Positions 17,815-27,062 are shown, numbered from the stretch's first letter. The stretch is DNA of 47,837 nucleotides from Methanothermococcus okinawensis (GCA_015662355.1 DQUI01000087.1:1-47837); one strand, 5' to 3'. The notes: generated by a model not told the origin, from the letters alone. Numbers and translations: made by a program.

Positions 17815-18789
17815 ATGAAATTGAAAGAGATTGTAGAGGCTATAAAGAACTTTGAAGGTGTCATTAGAAAGAGGGGTATAAAGGAGATAGTATCTAACTT
17901 TAAATTTGAGGACGAGGACTACAACTTTGATATTATAGCCTCCTTTGGAGAGGATGCAGCTGTAATTGGTATAAAAGATAAAGAGGCTATCTTACTAGCT
18001 GCAGATGGTATATGGGACAAGGTATTGGAGGTAGATCCCTGGTGGGCAGGATACTGCTCTGTACTTGTTAACGCCAACGACATAGCAGCTATGGGTGGGA
18101 GACCTATAGCTATGACCAGTATAATAGGGGTAAAAAACTGGGAGGTATGTAGGGAGGTGCTGAAAGGTATTAGATACGGGATAGATAAGTTTGGCATCCC
18201 TATGGTTGGAGGCCACACCCACCCAGATGCAAAGTGTAACGTTCTCGATGTTTCCATTACAGGTATTGTAAATAGGGACAGTATACTGAGAAGTGACACT
18301 GCCAAGGTTGGGGATAAGATAGTATTCGCCTACGATCTAGAGGGTAAAGTCCATGAAAAGTTCAACCTTAACTGGGATACTACCACTATGAAGCCAAAAA
18401 AACTTGTAAGGGATCAGTTAAGGACCCTTGAGGTAATTGGGAGGGAGAAGCTAGCTAACTCCTGTAAGGACATAAGTAACCCAGGTGCCCTAGGTACCTT
18501 GGGAATGCTCCTTGAGGTATCTAGGAAGGGAGGTTATGTAGATATTAGAAAGATACCAAAACCTGAAAACATTCCCCTTGTCCAGTGGTTGAAGATGTAC
18601 CCTGGATGTGGATTTGTATTTACAACACCTGAGGAGAAGGTAAAACCCCTTAAGGAGATACTGGAAGATGTAAATATAACTGCCCAGGTTTGTGGAGAGG
18701 TAGTAAAAGATAGAAAACTTGTAATAGGGGATGGAAAGGAGAAGGAGGTTCTATTTGACTTTGAGAAGGAGTACATCTGTGGATGTTAA
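17815..18789 (+). CDS. Methanogenesis marker protein 2 (AIR synthase-like)
   Basis: This 324-residue member of the AIR synthase/HypE/ThiL superfamily matches what I know as methanogenesis marker 2, a family of undefined function found in methanogens. The N-terminal half has [27 protein letters not shown] and [19 protein letters not shown], and [22 protein letters not shown] is characteristic. The second domain has [14 protein letters not shown] and [25 protein letters not shown]. Two cysteines lie at the extreme C-terminus (YICGC). The leader contains GGGGGT. It is downstream of precorrin-2 dehydrogenase and its stop overlaps the convergent ehbN stop by 4 bp. Confidence 0.85.
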   Translation: MKLKEIVEAIKNFEGVIRKRGIKEIVSNFKFEDEDYNFDIIASFGEDAAVIGIKDKEAILLAADGIWDKVLEVDPWWAGYCSVLVNANDIAAMGGRPIAMTSIIGVKNWEVCREVLKGIRYGIDKFGIPMVGGHTHPDAKCNVLDVSITGIVNRDSILRSDTAKVGDKIVFAYDLEGKVHEKFNLNWDTTTMKPKKLVRDQLRTLEVIGREKLANSCKDISNPGALGTLGMLLEVSRKGGYVDIRKIPKPENIPLVQWLKMYPGCGFVFTTPEEKVKPLKEILEDVNITAQVCGEVVKDRKLVIGDGKEKEVLFDFEKEYICGC

Positions 18790-19910
18790 ATCTTCTTTTT
18801 TTCTATAGCTAGTATAGATCTATCTGAGCAGGTAAAACAGGGATCACAACTTGTTATAATTACCTCTGCATCAGAGACATGATGCCCTTTAAGTATAGCC
18901 TCCATACAGGCTAAGTTTGTCTCTGTAGGTGTCCTAACCTTTGCATGGGTAACTCTACCTTCACTGTTTACACCGTAGGAGTAATACACCTGTCCCCTCT
19001 GGGCCTCGTTGTATGTATCTATAGGTTTAAACTCCTTTATCTCGTAGTTTGGATTGTAAAACCTCTTATCTAAATGATAGAGAGCATCTAACCCTTGTCT
19101 TATTATTTTACAACTTTCAAAACACTCGTACATCCTTACAACTACTCTAGATAGTACATCTCCATCGTCTAAGAGGATTTCCTCAAACTCAAAGGGATCG
19201 TACTCTGGGACATAGCCCATCTTCCTCATATCACATCTTATACCACTAGCTCTCGCTGTAGGACCTAGGGCGTGATACTTTGCGGCGATCCTTCTGTCCA
19301 CTACACCTATGTCCTTCATACGGGAAACTAGTAGAGGGTCCCTTAACGTCCTATCTAAGAGTTTCTCTATCTTCTCTTCAAATTTCTCTATCCTCTCTAT
19401 TAGAGAGGGGATACGTTTATCTGGGATGTTGCACCTTGGCCTAATGCCCCCTATTATAGGACAGGAGTACTGGATTCTACTTCCACTTATCTCATAGAGA
19501 ATCTGAAGTATAGGTTCCCTGATCATAAAGGCCCTCATGGCCATGGTCTCGTGACCTAACACCTCAAAGATATGGCCAAAGAGTAAGGTATGGGAGTGTA
19601 ACCGCTCTAACTCCTCCACTATAACCCTGATATAGTTGGCCCTCTCTGGCACCTCTATATCACATCCTATCTCACTAACTCTCACTGCACACCATAGATG
19701 GATATGGGAGCATATACCACATATCTTCTCTGTAAGTATAGTGGCCTTCTCTGGAGGTAGCCCCTCCATCAGTAACTCTACCCCCCTGTAGTTAACCCCT
19801 ATTGTAAGTTCTGCATCCTTTATTATCTCGTCCTCTATAAACAACCTCAACCTATGGGGTTCAAGAATAGCTGAATGTATAGGTCCTATAGCTATCTCTC
19901 CCTCGTACAT
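18786..19910 (-). CDS. ehbN: Energy-converting [NiFe]-hydrogenase B large subunit (EhbN)
   Basis: This is the catalytic subunit of a membrane-bound, ion-gradient-driven hydrogenase that supplies low-potential ferredoxin for anabolism. Nickel ligands are in [11 protein letters not shown] (L1) and in DPCFTCSDR (L2) close to the C-terminus. There is no C-terminal histidine-containing peptide after L2, as in group 4 enzymes. [16 protein letters not shown] at the N-terminus and [19 protein letters not shown] are family-typical. The 374-residue length fits EhbN or EhaO. I prefer EhbN because EhaO normally lies in the large eha operon, whereas ehbN is scattered in Methanococcales as I recall; this gene is solitary. 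Confidence 0.82.
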   Translation of the reverse strand: MYEGEIAIGPIHSAILEPHRLRLFIEDEIIKDAELTIGVNYRGVELLMEGLPPEKATILTEKICGICSHIHLWCAVRVSEIGCDIEVPERANYIRVIVEELERLHSHTLLFGHIFEVLGHETMAMRAFMIREPILQILYEISGSRIQYSCPIIGGIRPRCNIPDKRIPSLIERIEKFEEKIEKLLDRTLRDPLLVSRMKDIGVVDRRIAAKYHALGPTARASGIRCDMRKMGYVPEYDPFEFEEILLDDGDVLSRVVVRMYECFESCKIIRQGLDALYHLDKRFYNPNYEIKEFKPIDTYNEAQRGQVYYSYGVNSEGRVTHAKVRTPTETNLACMEAILKGHHVSDAEVIITSCDPCFTCSDRSILAIEKKKI

Positions 19911-19985
19911 ACTACCACATGTTTATAACGATAAATAATGATAAAAAACTAAAATAATATTAAAATCTTTTTATATAGGGGGAGT

Positions 19986-20336
19986 ATGTACAAGCAGGTT
20001 ATCGTTGTCAGGACAGATCTAAATATGGGTAAGGGAAAGATAGCTACCCAGGCATGCCATGCCTCTATAGATGCATTTATAAAGGCCCAGAGGGAGTGTC
20101 CAGAGGTTGTTGAAAAGTGGTTAAGTGAGGGGCAGAAGAAGGTTGTAGTTAAGGTGAAATCCCAGGAGGAGCTTATGGAGGTATTTAAGAAGGCTACTCT
20201 AGAGGGGCTACCCTGTAGTTTAATAAGGGATGCTGGGAGGACTCAACTGACACCTGGAACATGTACTGCAGTTGCCATAGGTCCTGAGAGGGAGGAGAGA
20301 ATAGATAGAATAACTGGAAAGTTGAAACTACTATAG
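19986..20336 (+). CDS. pth2: Peptidyl-tRNA hydrolase, archaeal type (Pth2)
   Basis: Pth2 frees tRNA from prematurely released peptidyl-tRNA. The 116-residue protein is a typical full-length Pth2: [27 protein letters not shown] with the conserved lysine and histidine, then [23 protein letters not shown] with the Asp-Ala-Gly-Arg-Thr motif. The ATG follows GGGGGAGT. It heads a rightward group with the glycosylase 9 bp downstream and the marker-14 gene beyond. A TATA-like TTTTTATATA at 19968-19977 lies too close to serve a standard promoter for this ATG. Confidence 0.95.
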   Translation: MYKQVIVVRTDLNMGKGKIATQACHASIDAFIKAQRECPEVVEKWLSEGQKKVVVKVKSQEELMEVFKKATLEGLPCSLIRDAGRTQLTPGTCTAVAIGPEREERIDRITGKLKLL

Positions 20337-20345
20337 AGGGTTAAA

Positions 20346-20990
20346 ATGGATCTTAGGGATATCTACAGTAGACTCCTCTCCTACTTTGGACCTCAAGGTT
20401 GGTGGCCTGCTGAGACCCCCTACGAGGTTGTAGTAGGGGCTATACTAACCCAGAACACCTCCTGGAGAAATGTGGAGAGGGCTATAGACAACCTCAGGAG
20501 ATACAACCTGTTGGATGAGGAGAAGATACTGGATACATCTATAGAGGTACTGAAAGATCTCATAAGAGTTGCAGGATTTTACAATATAAAGAGTAGGAGA
20601 TTGAAGAATATCACAGAATATATAGTAAAGAACTACACCAGTACAGAGGGATTAAAAAAATGTAACAAGGATCTCTACAATTTAAGGGAGGAACTCCTCT
20701 CCATTAAAGGAGTAGGTAGAGAAACTGCAGACACTATACTACTTTACAGCCTAGAGAGACCTATATTTGTAGTGGATAACTATACAAGGAGGATACTCAG
20801 TAGATGGGGGATTGTAGAGGAAAACCTAGACTACGACAGGATACGTACATTGTTTGAAAGTAATATTCCCAGGGATATAGAGATCTACAAGGAGTATCAT
20901 GCCCTTATAGTCCAACTGGGAAAGACCTTCTGTAGAAAGAGGCGCCCTAGATGTGAGGAGTGCCCCCTAATGAAGATCTGTAGAAGTTAA
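20346..20990 (+). CDS. Endonuclease III-like HhH-GPD DNA glycosylase (MagIII/COG2231 type)
   Basis: The 214-residue protein has WWPAETPYEVVVGAILTQNTSWRNV, characteristic of the COG2231/MagIII branch that includes 3-methyladenine glycosylases. The helix-hairpin-helix is LLSIKGVGRETADTILLY, followed by the catalytic aspartate region FVVDNYTRR. A [4Fe-4S] loop closes the protein: CRKRRPRCEECPLMKIC (CX6CX2CX5C). Endonuclease III has a Schiff-base lysine where this sequence has Glu (GVGRETA), so monofunctional glycosylase action without lyase is inferred. It lies 9 bp after pth2. Substrate specificity is not proven by sequence. Confidence 0.82.
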   Translation: MDLRDIYSRLLSYFGPQGWWPAETPYEVVVGAILTQNTSWRNVERAIDNLRRYNLLDEEKILDTSIEVLKDLIRVAGFYNIKSRRLKNITEYIVKNYTSTEGLKKCNKDLYNLREELLSIKGVGRETADTILLYSLERPIFVVDNYTRRILSRWGIVEENLDYDRIRTLFESNIPRDIEIYKEYHALIVQLGKTFCRKRRPRCEECPLMKICRS

Positions 20991-21008
20991 TGCTAGTGTT
21001 TGAGGGAT

Positions 21009-22463
21009 ATGATGGGATTTCTAGATAAAATACTTAGTATATTTAAAAAAAGTCCAAAGATCCCCTATGGAAGATCCCAGAGTGTAGATCTACTGGAGTT
21101 GAAAAGAAACCCCTATTATATCGTTGCATCTGTTGAGTTGGGAAATACTACAACAAAGTCTATAATTACAGCAACTAACATGGACACAGGTAATACCTAT
21201 ATCGTCAGTAAGTACGTTAGGATGACAAGGGATGTAAGGCCGCCAAGGAAGGGAGAGGAGGTATTTGGGAAGACTATCTGGGGAGTAGAACTAACTAAAG
21301 AGGCAGTTGCAGATATGGTGAAGGACGTACTACTTGGAGCCCTGAGAAAGGGAAACCTTACAGTGGATGACCTCCACTTCGTAGTTAGAAGTACTGGGGT
21401 AACTGCAGGATTTGCCACACCAGAGGAGGTATCCAACATGATAATAGCCCTTGCAGAGGGATGTTTAGAGGCTGGGGTTCCTCCATCAAAGATGACCCCT
21501 GCTATGACTAAGAGTCAGCTTCCAAAACCTTTTGACAAGTACAGTTTAATGGATAAGATTATATTTGACGGTGCAGTTACAGGGGTGCTACCTCCCACTG
21601 GTAAGGAGGTAGTAGCCAACGAGATGGAGGGAGAGTTAGTTACTGCAGGTATAAAGGTAGGATCAAAGTGGACCTATGTAGATTTTAGAAATCCCTGTAT
21701 GAGTATAGACTTTGGTACAACCCTTGCAGGTAGGATAACAGATGACAGTAAACCCTATGCCCGTGTTGTTGGTAACCTATGTGGCCTTGCAGGTGCCATT
21801 GCAGACAGTATAGTTAGAGGCAGTGGATTAGTAAGTAGGGATAAAGGTGCAGTGTTAGATATTGAGAAGAGGGGAGGTAAGATAGATAGGGAACTTGCAG
21901 AGAAGTACGGAGAGGAGATACATAAATATATAAAAATCTGTGAAGTTCCCAAAGGTGTGAAGAGGTTTGGAACTGTCCCTGTAGATCCAGAAAGTGCAGA
22001 GAAAGCTGGTACAACCCTTATAGGTTGTGATGTAGGAGAGAATGGAAGTGACTTACCTAAGCTAGAAGAGATTGGAAGGAGAATACTAGAGGAGAGTAAC
22101 GTCCCAACTCTACTTTACACCTTAGATGTAGTATCTGCAAAGATCACTGAGAGACTTGTAAAGTTAGCCTGGGATAAGGGTCTTATAAGTGATAAAAGTG
22201 CCATTGGAATAACTGGGAGAGCAGGGATAACTGGGAATAAACCTAGGTTAATATGGGAGAGGTTAGATAACCTAGGTATATGGGATAAAACTGAGGATAA
22301 CCTAGTATTTGTTGAAGATGGTCTTGCACTGGGAGCCAGTATTATGGCCAGGTGTATGAACTGTCTAGGTACTCCTCAAAATCCAGTTGGAGGGAATAGA
22401 GGGGATAGATGTATACTTGGAGAGAGGAGGAGATGGCAGAAGGAGAGAGGTATGATAAGATAA
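21009..22463 (+). CDS. Methanogenesis marker protein 14
   Basis: The large protein (about 484 residues) resembles methanogenesis marker 14 as I recall it: NPYYIVASVELGNTTTKSIITATNMDTG, a phosphate-1-like ASKHA nucleotide-binding motif, then VVRSTGVTAGFA and NPCMSIDFGTTLAGRI, a second such motif. The first 30 residues include the amphipathic stretch FLDKILSIFKK. The biochemical role is not established; the ASKHA-type fold hints at ATP-driven activation. The ORF-track start is a TTG at 21000; two ATGs (21009 and 21012) follow GAGGG and are more likely. It is downstream of the glycosylase gene by about 20 bp. Confidence 0.78.
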   Translation: MMGFLDKILSIFKKSPKIPYGRSQSVDLLELKRNPYYIVASVELGNTTTKSIITATNMDTGNTYIVSKYVRMTRDVRPPRKGEEVFGKTIWGVELTKEAVADMVKDVLLGALRKGNLTVDDLHFVVRSTGVTAGFATPEEVSNMIIALAEGCLEAGVPPSKMTPAMTKSQLPKPFDKYSLMDKIIFDGAVTGVLPPTGKEVVANEMEGELVTAGIKVGSKWTYVDFRNPCMSIDFGTTLAGRITDDSKPYARVVGNLCGLAGAIADSIVRGSGLVSRDKGAVLDIEKRGGKIDRELAEKYGEEIHKYIKICEVPKGVKRFGTVPVDPESAEKAGTTLIGCDVGENGSDLPKLEEIGRRILEESNVPTLLYTLDVVSAKITERLVKLAWDKGLISDKSAIGITGRAGITGNKPRLIWERLDNLGIWDKTEDNLVFVEDGLALGASIMARCMNCLGTPQNPVGGNRGDRCILGERRRWQKERGMIR

Positions 22464-22468
22464 AAAAG

Positions 22469-23251
22469 TTAACCGATATATCGTAGGTCCTCCTCCCTCT
22501 GTCTCTTATCCTTCTCCCTAACTATGAGATGCCCCTGCTCTAACTGTTTCTCAAACTTCTTAATCCTCTCTAAGAAGGCCTCCATCTCCCTAGCTCTTTT
22601 CTCCAACTCTCCCATATCTATCTCAATGTTTAGAACTTTAGAGAGTACTTCAAGTACCTTCCTTGCAGATTTTGGATCTATGAGATAACCAGGTGTTTCC
22701 CCCATGAGACATGCCCCTTCAATACCCCTCAACTTTGAGAATGTTAGCATCAAACCTGCAGCACCTACTATACCTCCACCGTCTGCCCTGAAAAGTGCTC
22801 CATGTGCCCTTATCCTATCTGCAAGTTCCTTTGAGGTAGCTGCAACGTATACTAGAGGATCCTCCTTTATACGTCCTATGCCAAATCCCCCGAGGGTATA
22901 GGTCGTCCTTGCACCGTACTTCATTCCAATATCCACCAACTTCTTGGAGAGCTGATACTGTCCTGTAGGGGATAGGGCCTGGGTATTCCCAGTAACTACT
23001 ATCATTGGGACAGGTTCCCTTATAACATAGATCTCGTTATTCATACTCTCTATAGTACCGTCCTCGTTTACTAACACCTGAGGGGGGAAGTCGTCACAGT
23101 AGAGCTCCATAACCTTCTCCCCCTGGAACTCCTGTATAAGATGCTCCGCTGCTATCCTACCAACGTGTCCTATTCCTGGGAGTCCCTCTATAAGTACTGC
23201 ATTTTTTAGTGGTTCAACCTTCTTTATTACCCTCTCTATAATCTCCACCAT
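22469..23251 (-). CDS. PAC2-family protein (proteasome assembly chaperone-like)
   Basis: This 260-residue PAC2-domain protein has NAVLIEGLPGIGHVGRIAAEHLI, FPPQVLVNEDGTIE, PMIVVTGNTQALSPTGQYQLS and TYTLGGFGIGR. A C-terminal coiled coil is likely from MGELEKRAREMEAFLERIKKFEKQLEQ. The eukaryotic relatives are 20S proteasome assembly chaperones. Archaeal members are presumed chaperones, but this is an inference from homology. It converges with the marker-14 gene with only 5 bp between stops. GGTGTAACT precedes the ATG. Confidence 0.85.
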   Translation of the reverse strand: MVEIIERVIKKVEPLKNAVLIEGLPGIGHVGRIAAEHLIQEFQGEKVMELYCDDFPPQVLVNEDGTIESMNNEIYVIREPVPMIVVTGNTQALSPTGQYQLSKKLVDIGMKYGARTTYTLGGFGIGRIKEDPLVYVAATSKELADRIRAHGALFRADGGGIVGAAGLMLTFSKLRGIEGACLMGETPGYLIDPKSARKVLEVLSKVLNIEIDMGELEKRAREMEAFLERIKKFEKQLEQGHLIVREKDKRQREEDLRYIG

Positions 23252-23299
23252 AGTTACACCCTATTTTTTTAAATATTATATAGTTATTATCTTTTATGT

Positions 23300-24424
23300 T
23301 TATATCACTATATCCCTATCCCTAGTGTCGTATAACTTTAACAACTTGGCACAGAATTCCATGTCTTTATCGCTGATCTTTACATCCTCATGACTTCTCC
23401 TAAGTATATAGGGATATCCTCCTACAGATATGTCCCTTAGATTTATAAAGAATTTCTCATCTAATCTTTTAAAGGAGGTAATATTTAGTACCCCTGCCCT
23501 GTTATCCAACCTTGCAAACTGATAGTACAGCTCAGGGATATGGAGGTCAAATCTCTTCAAGTAGTGTAGGCTGTAGTAGATGTTGTAATCTATCTCATTT
23601 TTATCTGCTAGATTAATAGGTTTAGAGTATCCAGTACCTTCAATACTTGAAAAGATCCCTATGTCTGGGATAGTTTTAAAGATAGATGTCCCGTTGTTGT
23701 TGTACTTCTTAAAGTATATACTCATCTTAGAGGTTTTTGATATCCCTAGAAACTTCTCCCTGTATTTATTAAAAATCTCCCCTAGTAACACTATATACTC
23801 AACCTGCTCCAAGGTAATCCTAAGTTTCTCATCTCCAGCATTTTTAACTGTTGTAGTAACAGGGGTTAAGCTGTTATTCCTTATATCCTCATAGATGTTT
23901 TCCCTTATCTCTCTTTTATAGTCCCTGTAGTACTCCAGTATATCCTTGTAGTCTTCCCTTATCTCTCCGTTAATCCTACCGCCGTAGGTATGGGTTTGTA
24001 TAATGAGGGAGTAGAGGGAGCCGTCAAATAGATAGTAATCTATATCCCTGTTTTCCAGATTCCAGAGGGCAGTTTTCAACTCCATGTTGATCATATAGAG
24101 TTTAAGTCTATAATCTACGTATCTGTAGGGGATAACAATACCAGGTTCCCAGAAGGAGATAGAGTCCTCTAACTTCTCTCCCGCCTTGTTTGTATAGGAG
24201 ACAGAACCTACTAGGTAGAGACATAGGTCGATATAGTCTATCCTGTTGAAACTACCGTCCCCTCCTCCAAAGGTATAATGGTATCCGTTACCTTGGAAGT
24301 TGCAACTTATCCAGCACTCTTCAAGTATCTGTCTTTTATAGTCGATCTCCCTCTTTATCCTCTCTATCAACTTGGAGATCTCCTCCTTTTTACTGAGGAT
24401 GTAAAAATACTTCAAAGGAGACAC
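23300..24424 (-). CDS. nurA: NurA-domain 5'-3' nuclease (DNA end resection)
   Basis: NurA is the nuclease partner of HerA. The protein has GGGDGSFNRIDYIDLCLYLVGSV, carrying the first metal-binding acidic residue of the NurA domain, and DIDYYLFDGSLYSLII with the second. The C-terminal GGYPYILRRSHEDVKISDKDM resembles the conserved terminal YP-L-H block of the family. The 374-residue length is typical. The ORF start is GTG 24424; TTG 24415 is a good alternative because GGTGTC lies 4 nt upstream of it. It is not adjacent to herA. The NurA call rests on a motif pattern, since this family diverges strongly. Confidence 0.72.
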   Translation of the reverse strand: MSPLKYFYILSKKEEISKLIERIKREIDYKRQILEECWISCNFQGNGYHYTFGGGDGSFNRIDYIDLCLYLVGSVSYTNKAGEKLEDSISFWEPGIVIPYRYVDYRLKLYMINMELKTALWNLENRDIDYYLFDGSLYSLIIQTHTYGGRINGEIREDYKDILEYYRDYKREIRENIYEDIRNNSLTPVTTTVKNAGDEKLRITLEQVEYIVLLGEIFNKYREKFLGISKTSKMSIYFKKYNNNGTSIFKTIPDIGIFSSIEGTGYSKPINLADKNEIDYNIYYSLHYLKRFDLHIPELYYQFARLDNRAGVLNITSFKRLDEKFFINLRDISVGGYPYILRRSHEDVKISDKDMEFCAKLLKLYDTRDRDIVI

Positions 24425-24547
24425 CTTATCTATCTATTAAAAAATCTAAATAGATTCTTCTTTTAATATTCTTATATATAGTTTTTATAATAGTTGTATA
24501 TAAATTATATATAAACCTATCTTTAAACAGTGATAGATGGTGGTACT
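24425..24547. promoter_or_regulatory. A+T-rich divergent intergenic region (nurA / zinc-ribbon gene)
   Basis: This stretch is almost purely A and T, with several TATA-like strings on both strands (TTATATATAG, TATATAAATTATATATAAACC). The rightmost, at about 24498-24516, could serve the plus-strand gene, and its complement GGTTTATATATAATTTATATA could serve nurA. I see no RNA gene or clear operator in it. Confidence 0.4.
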
Positions 24548-24907
24548 ATGAAAGACAGTGAAAATAAAGTAGACATTGTAAAGATTGCCGCAGATGAGAT
24601 GTTAAAAGGTTCCAAGATGTTGGGAGAGCACTGTAAGGTATGTGGCTTCCCCCTCTTCCAGGATAAAAAGGGAAATAAATACTGTGTCTTATGTAGTACA
24701 GTAAAAGAAAGTGAAAAAATAGAGGGGAAAAAGGAGGAGAAAAAAGACGGGGCGCCACTTTACTCTGGAGGTGATTATAGAGGTATAGTAGATAAAAAGA
24801 TAGAGTATCTCTTTAAAAGGTTAGAGGGGGAGTACGACGTGGCCAGGATAGTTGAGATCACTGAAGCTATTAAAGTACTCCTTAAGTTAAAGTCTAAATT
24901 AGAATAG
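24548..24907 (+). CDS. Small zinc-ribbon protein (UPF0148/SSSCA1-like)
   Basis: This is a protein of about 119 residues with one zinc ribbon, CKVCGFPLFQDKKGNKYCVLC (CX2C...CX2C), after a short helix (AADEMLKGSKMLGEHC), the arrangement of the archaeal Sjogren-syndrome/scleroderma-autoantigen-1 family. A charged linker and a C-terminal helix follow. The function is not known. The ORF track starts at GTG 24530; I prefer ATG 24548 because GGTGGT precedes it by 3 nt. Its end overlaps the convergent aCPSF2-type nuclease gene by 9 bp. Confidence 0.75.
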   Translation: MKDSENKVDIVKIAADEMLKGSKMLGEHCKVCGFPLFQDKKGNKYCVLCSTVKESEKIEGKKEEKKDGAPLYSGGDYRGIVDKKIEYLFKRLEGEYDVARIVEITEAIKVLLKLKSKLE

Positions 24908-26164
24908 AGGTAGCACACTTCCCACTGGAGGGGCGAAGGTAGGTACCTTAAGGGACTTCCATATAGTCATAGCCAGGGAGAGGGATTGATACCTCTCCCC
25001 ATGTACTACAAATACCTTATTTGGAGTAGGTATCTTTTTTAGATATCTTATAAGGGAGTTGTAGTCACCGTGTGCAGAGAACTCTATCTTAACAACCTCT
25101 CCCCTAACAGGTATCTCGTTTTTAAAAGGTTTGATTATCTTTGCCCCCTCCTCTAACGCCCTTCCTAAGGTATCCTCTGCCTGATAACCAGTTAATATGA
25201 TCTTGTTCTCTGGATACTTTAAGAGTTTTAAGTACTGGAGTACTGGGCCTCCCTGGAGCATCCCAGAGGTGGATATTATAATACAGGGGCCCTCGTTGAA
25301 GACACTACTATCAGCCTTCTTCACATATTCAAAGGGGTTCTGTCCACTTTCTAACATCCTTCTTATCTTGGGATTTAACCACTGGGAGTAACTTAGATGG
25401 ACCCCTGTAGTATGGATAATAGAGCCATCTACGTATACAGGTACCTCCTCCAAGGCTCCACTTTTCATATAGTGATATATAACTGCTATTATCTCCTGGG
25501 CCCTACCAACTGCAAATACAGGTATGATCACCTTACCCTTTTTCTCTACAGTACTTGAGATCTCCTCTATAAGCTGCCTCTCCAGTGCCTTCCTAGCAGG
25601 TTTTATATCTAGAGGGGAACCGTAAGTGGATTCTATTATAAGGGTATCTATCTCCCCTATATCTGTATCTGCAGGTTTTAACGTCCTAGTTTCCCTCTCG
25701 TTTATATCTCCTGTATATAATACCTTCTTCCCCTCAATATCTAGATATATAGAGGAGCTTCCAAGGATATGGCCGGCGTCGTACATCTCCACAGTGATGT
25801 CCTCAGTTATCCTCCTCTTTTCCCTGTAGTTTACAGTTTCTATAACATCTAAAGCTCTTTTTATCTCCTTTTCACCGTAGATTTTTGAGAGTTTTGAGAC
25901 GTCCTTCCAAAGTATATACATGAGATCTGCAGAGGGTGTTGTACAGTATATCCTTTTGAAGTTGAAACAGGGTATAGCTCCACAGTGATCCAGGTGGGCA
26001 TGGGATACTAAAAGTGCATCTATGTCCCTGTCATCTATTGCAGGTATTGTGTTCTTGTTTGGATCCATCCCACAGTCTAGAAGTATCTTAGACTTCTTCG
26101 TGTCTATCTCTATACAGGACATACCTATCTGATGACATCCTCCGTGAAACTTAACTATAGACAT
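24899..26164 (-). CDS. Beta-CASP metallo-beta-lactamase ribonuclease (aCPSF2-type)
   Basis: This 421-residue protein lacks the N-terminal KH domains of aCPSF1, so it fits the aCPSF2 class of archaeal RNA-processing nucleases. Metal-binding motifs are SHAHLDHCGAIP (HxHxDH), AGHILGSSSIYLD and LYTGDINERETR. The beta-CASP part has FAVGRAQEI, ISTSGMLQGGPVLQYL and SAHGDYNSLIRYL, ending VVHGERYQSL. I use ATG 26164 (MSIVKFHGGCHQIG); the ORF-track start is a GTG three codons earlier. It lies 38 bp behind the RlmF-like gene on the same strand. Endo- versus exonuclease preference cannot be read off. Confidence 0.88.
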   Translation of the reverse strand: MSIVKFHGGCHQIGMSCIEIDTKKSKILLDCGMDPNKNTIPAIDDRDIDALLVSHAHLDHCGAIPCFNFKRIYCTTPSADLMYILWKDVSKLSKIYGEKEIKRALDVIETVNYREKRRITEDITVEMYDAGHILGSSSIYLDIEGKKVLYTGDINERETRTLKPADTDIGEIDTLIIESTYGSPLDIKPARKALERQLIEEISSTVEKKGKVIIPVFAVGRAQEIIAVIYHYMKSGALEEVPVYVDGSIIHTTGVHLSYSQWLNPKIRRMLESGQNPFEYVKKADSSVFNEGPCIIISTSGMLQGGPVLQYLKLLKYPENKIILTGYQAEDTLGRALEEGAKIIKPFKNEIPVRGEVVKIEFSAHGDYNSLIRYLKKIPTPNKVFVVHGERYQSLSLAMTIWKSLKVPTFAPPVGSVLPLF

Positions 26165-26202
26165 AATTCCCACTGTAAAAATATTTATAAGAATAGCTGT
26201 AA

Positions 26203-26997
26203 TTAGAGGAGATATCCCTTTATAATATATCTTGTTCTCTTACCCACATCTATCTTATCTCTCTCCAAGGTTAACCCTAAATTAACAATCTCCTCTTCGA
26301 TTATCTCCCTTCTCTCCCTAGGTTTGTGGGGCATCATCAACCCTATAACCCCCCCTTCCCTTAAATATTTTATACCCTCTCTAAGGATCCTCAGGGAGAA
26401 TTCCTCCCCGTATTTTCCCCCACCGATTAGTTCCACATCCCTGGCGTAGGCACCTCCAAAGCCCCTCTTAGAGGGTACAGAATGTAGGGAGTAGAAGGGA
26501 GGATAGGATAGAATTATATCGAATTTTTTACTCTCAATTTCCTCTATACCTTCAATTACCCTGCCCCTGGAATCTACTATCTCCACCTTATCCTCTAAGT
26601 TGTTTCTCCTAAGGTTCTCCCTGGCTATCTCTATATACTCTTTTACAACTTCTGTGGCGTAGACCTTACACCTGTAGTACTTGGCAGCCATGATAGCCAG
26701 GATAGCTGAGCCTGTTCCAATCTCCAGTACCTCTTTTCCATCCCTACTATTTTTCTCCTTAAAACTTTCAAACAGATTTTTTATAAAGAGATAGCGACTG
26801 ACAGGTGTAGGTATTAAGGCATCCCTGTGAAAGTCCATATCTATATTAAATACATGTTTTAGTAGAGTCTTATTGTAGAGGTAGAGGGCATCCTTATCCC
26901 TAAAGTCTATCCTCATCTTTCCATTTTTATAGTAGGTGTACTTTTTTAACTTAGGGTTTAACTTTACAGCGTCCTCTATTTTTAGACCTAGCTTCAT
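26203..26997 (-). CDS. RlmF/METTL16-like SAM-dependent methyltransferase
   Basis: The 264-residue protein begins with the RlmF/METTL16 N-terminal pattern: MRIDFRDKDALYLYNKTLLKHVF, then DALIPTPVSRYLFIKNL. The SAM site is EVLEIGTGSAILAIMAAKYY, with ATEVVKEYIEIARENLRRNNL following. The catalytic motif IV reads LSYPPFYSL, whereas N6-adenine methyltransferases of this family have NPPF. Target RNA and base are therefore uncertain. The ATG follows GGGGTTCCT. It is divergent from mre11 across about 65 bp. Confidence 0.75.
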   Translation of the reverse strand: MKLGLKIEDAVKLNPKLKKYTYYKNGKMRIDFRDKDALYLYNKTLLKHVFNIDMDFHRDALIPTPVSRYLFIKNLFESFKEKNSRDGKEVLEIGTGSAILAIMAAKYYRCKVYATEVVKEYIEIARENLRRNNLEDKVEIVDSRGRVIEGIEEIESKKFDIILSYPPFYSLHSVPSKRGFGGAYARDVELIGGGKYGEEFSLRILREGIKYLREGGVIGLMMPHKPRERREIIEEEIVNLGLTLERDKIDVGKRTRYIIKGYLL

Positions 26998-27062
26998 AGG
27001 AACCCCATAAATGTTAAATAATAACTGTTATTAATACTGTTTTAAAATTACAGGTGATCACC

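Noticed and set aside
17919-18305. Minus-strand ORF of 128 aa inside the marker-2 gene
   Set aside because: Antisense shadow of a conserved AIR-synthase-like protein, with no domain of its own.
19968-19977. TTTTTATATA as the pth2 promoter
   Set aside because: It is only about 9 bp from the ATG, so transcription would start inside the coding region; the pth2 N-terminus is conserved, so the start cannot be moved downstream.
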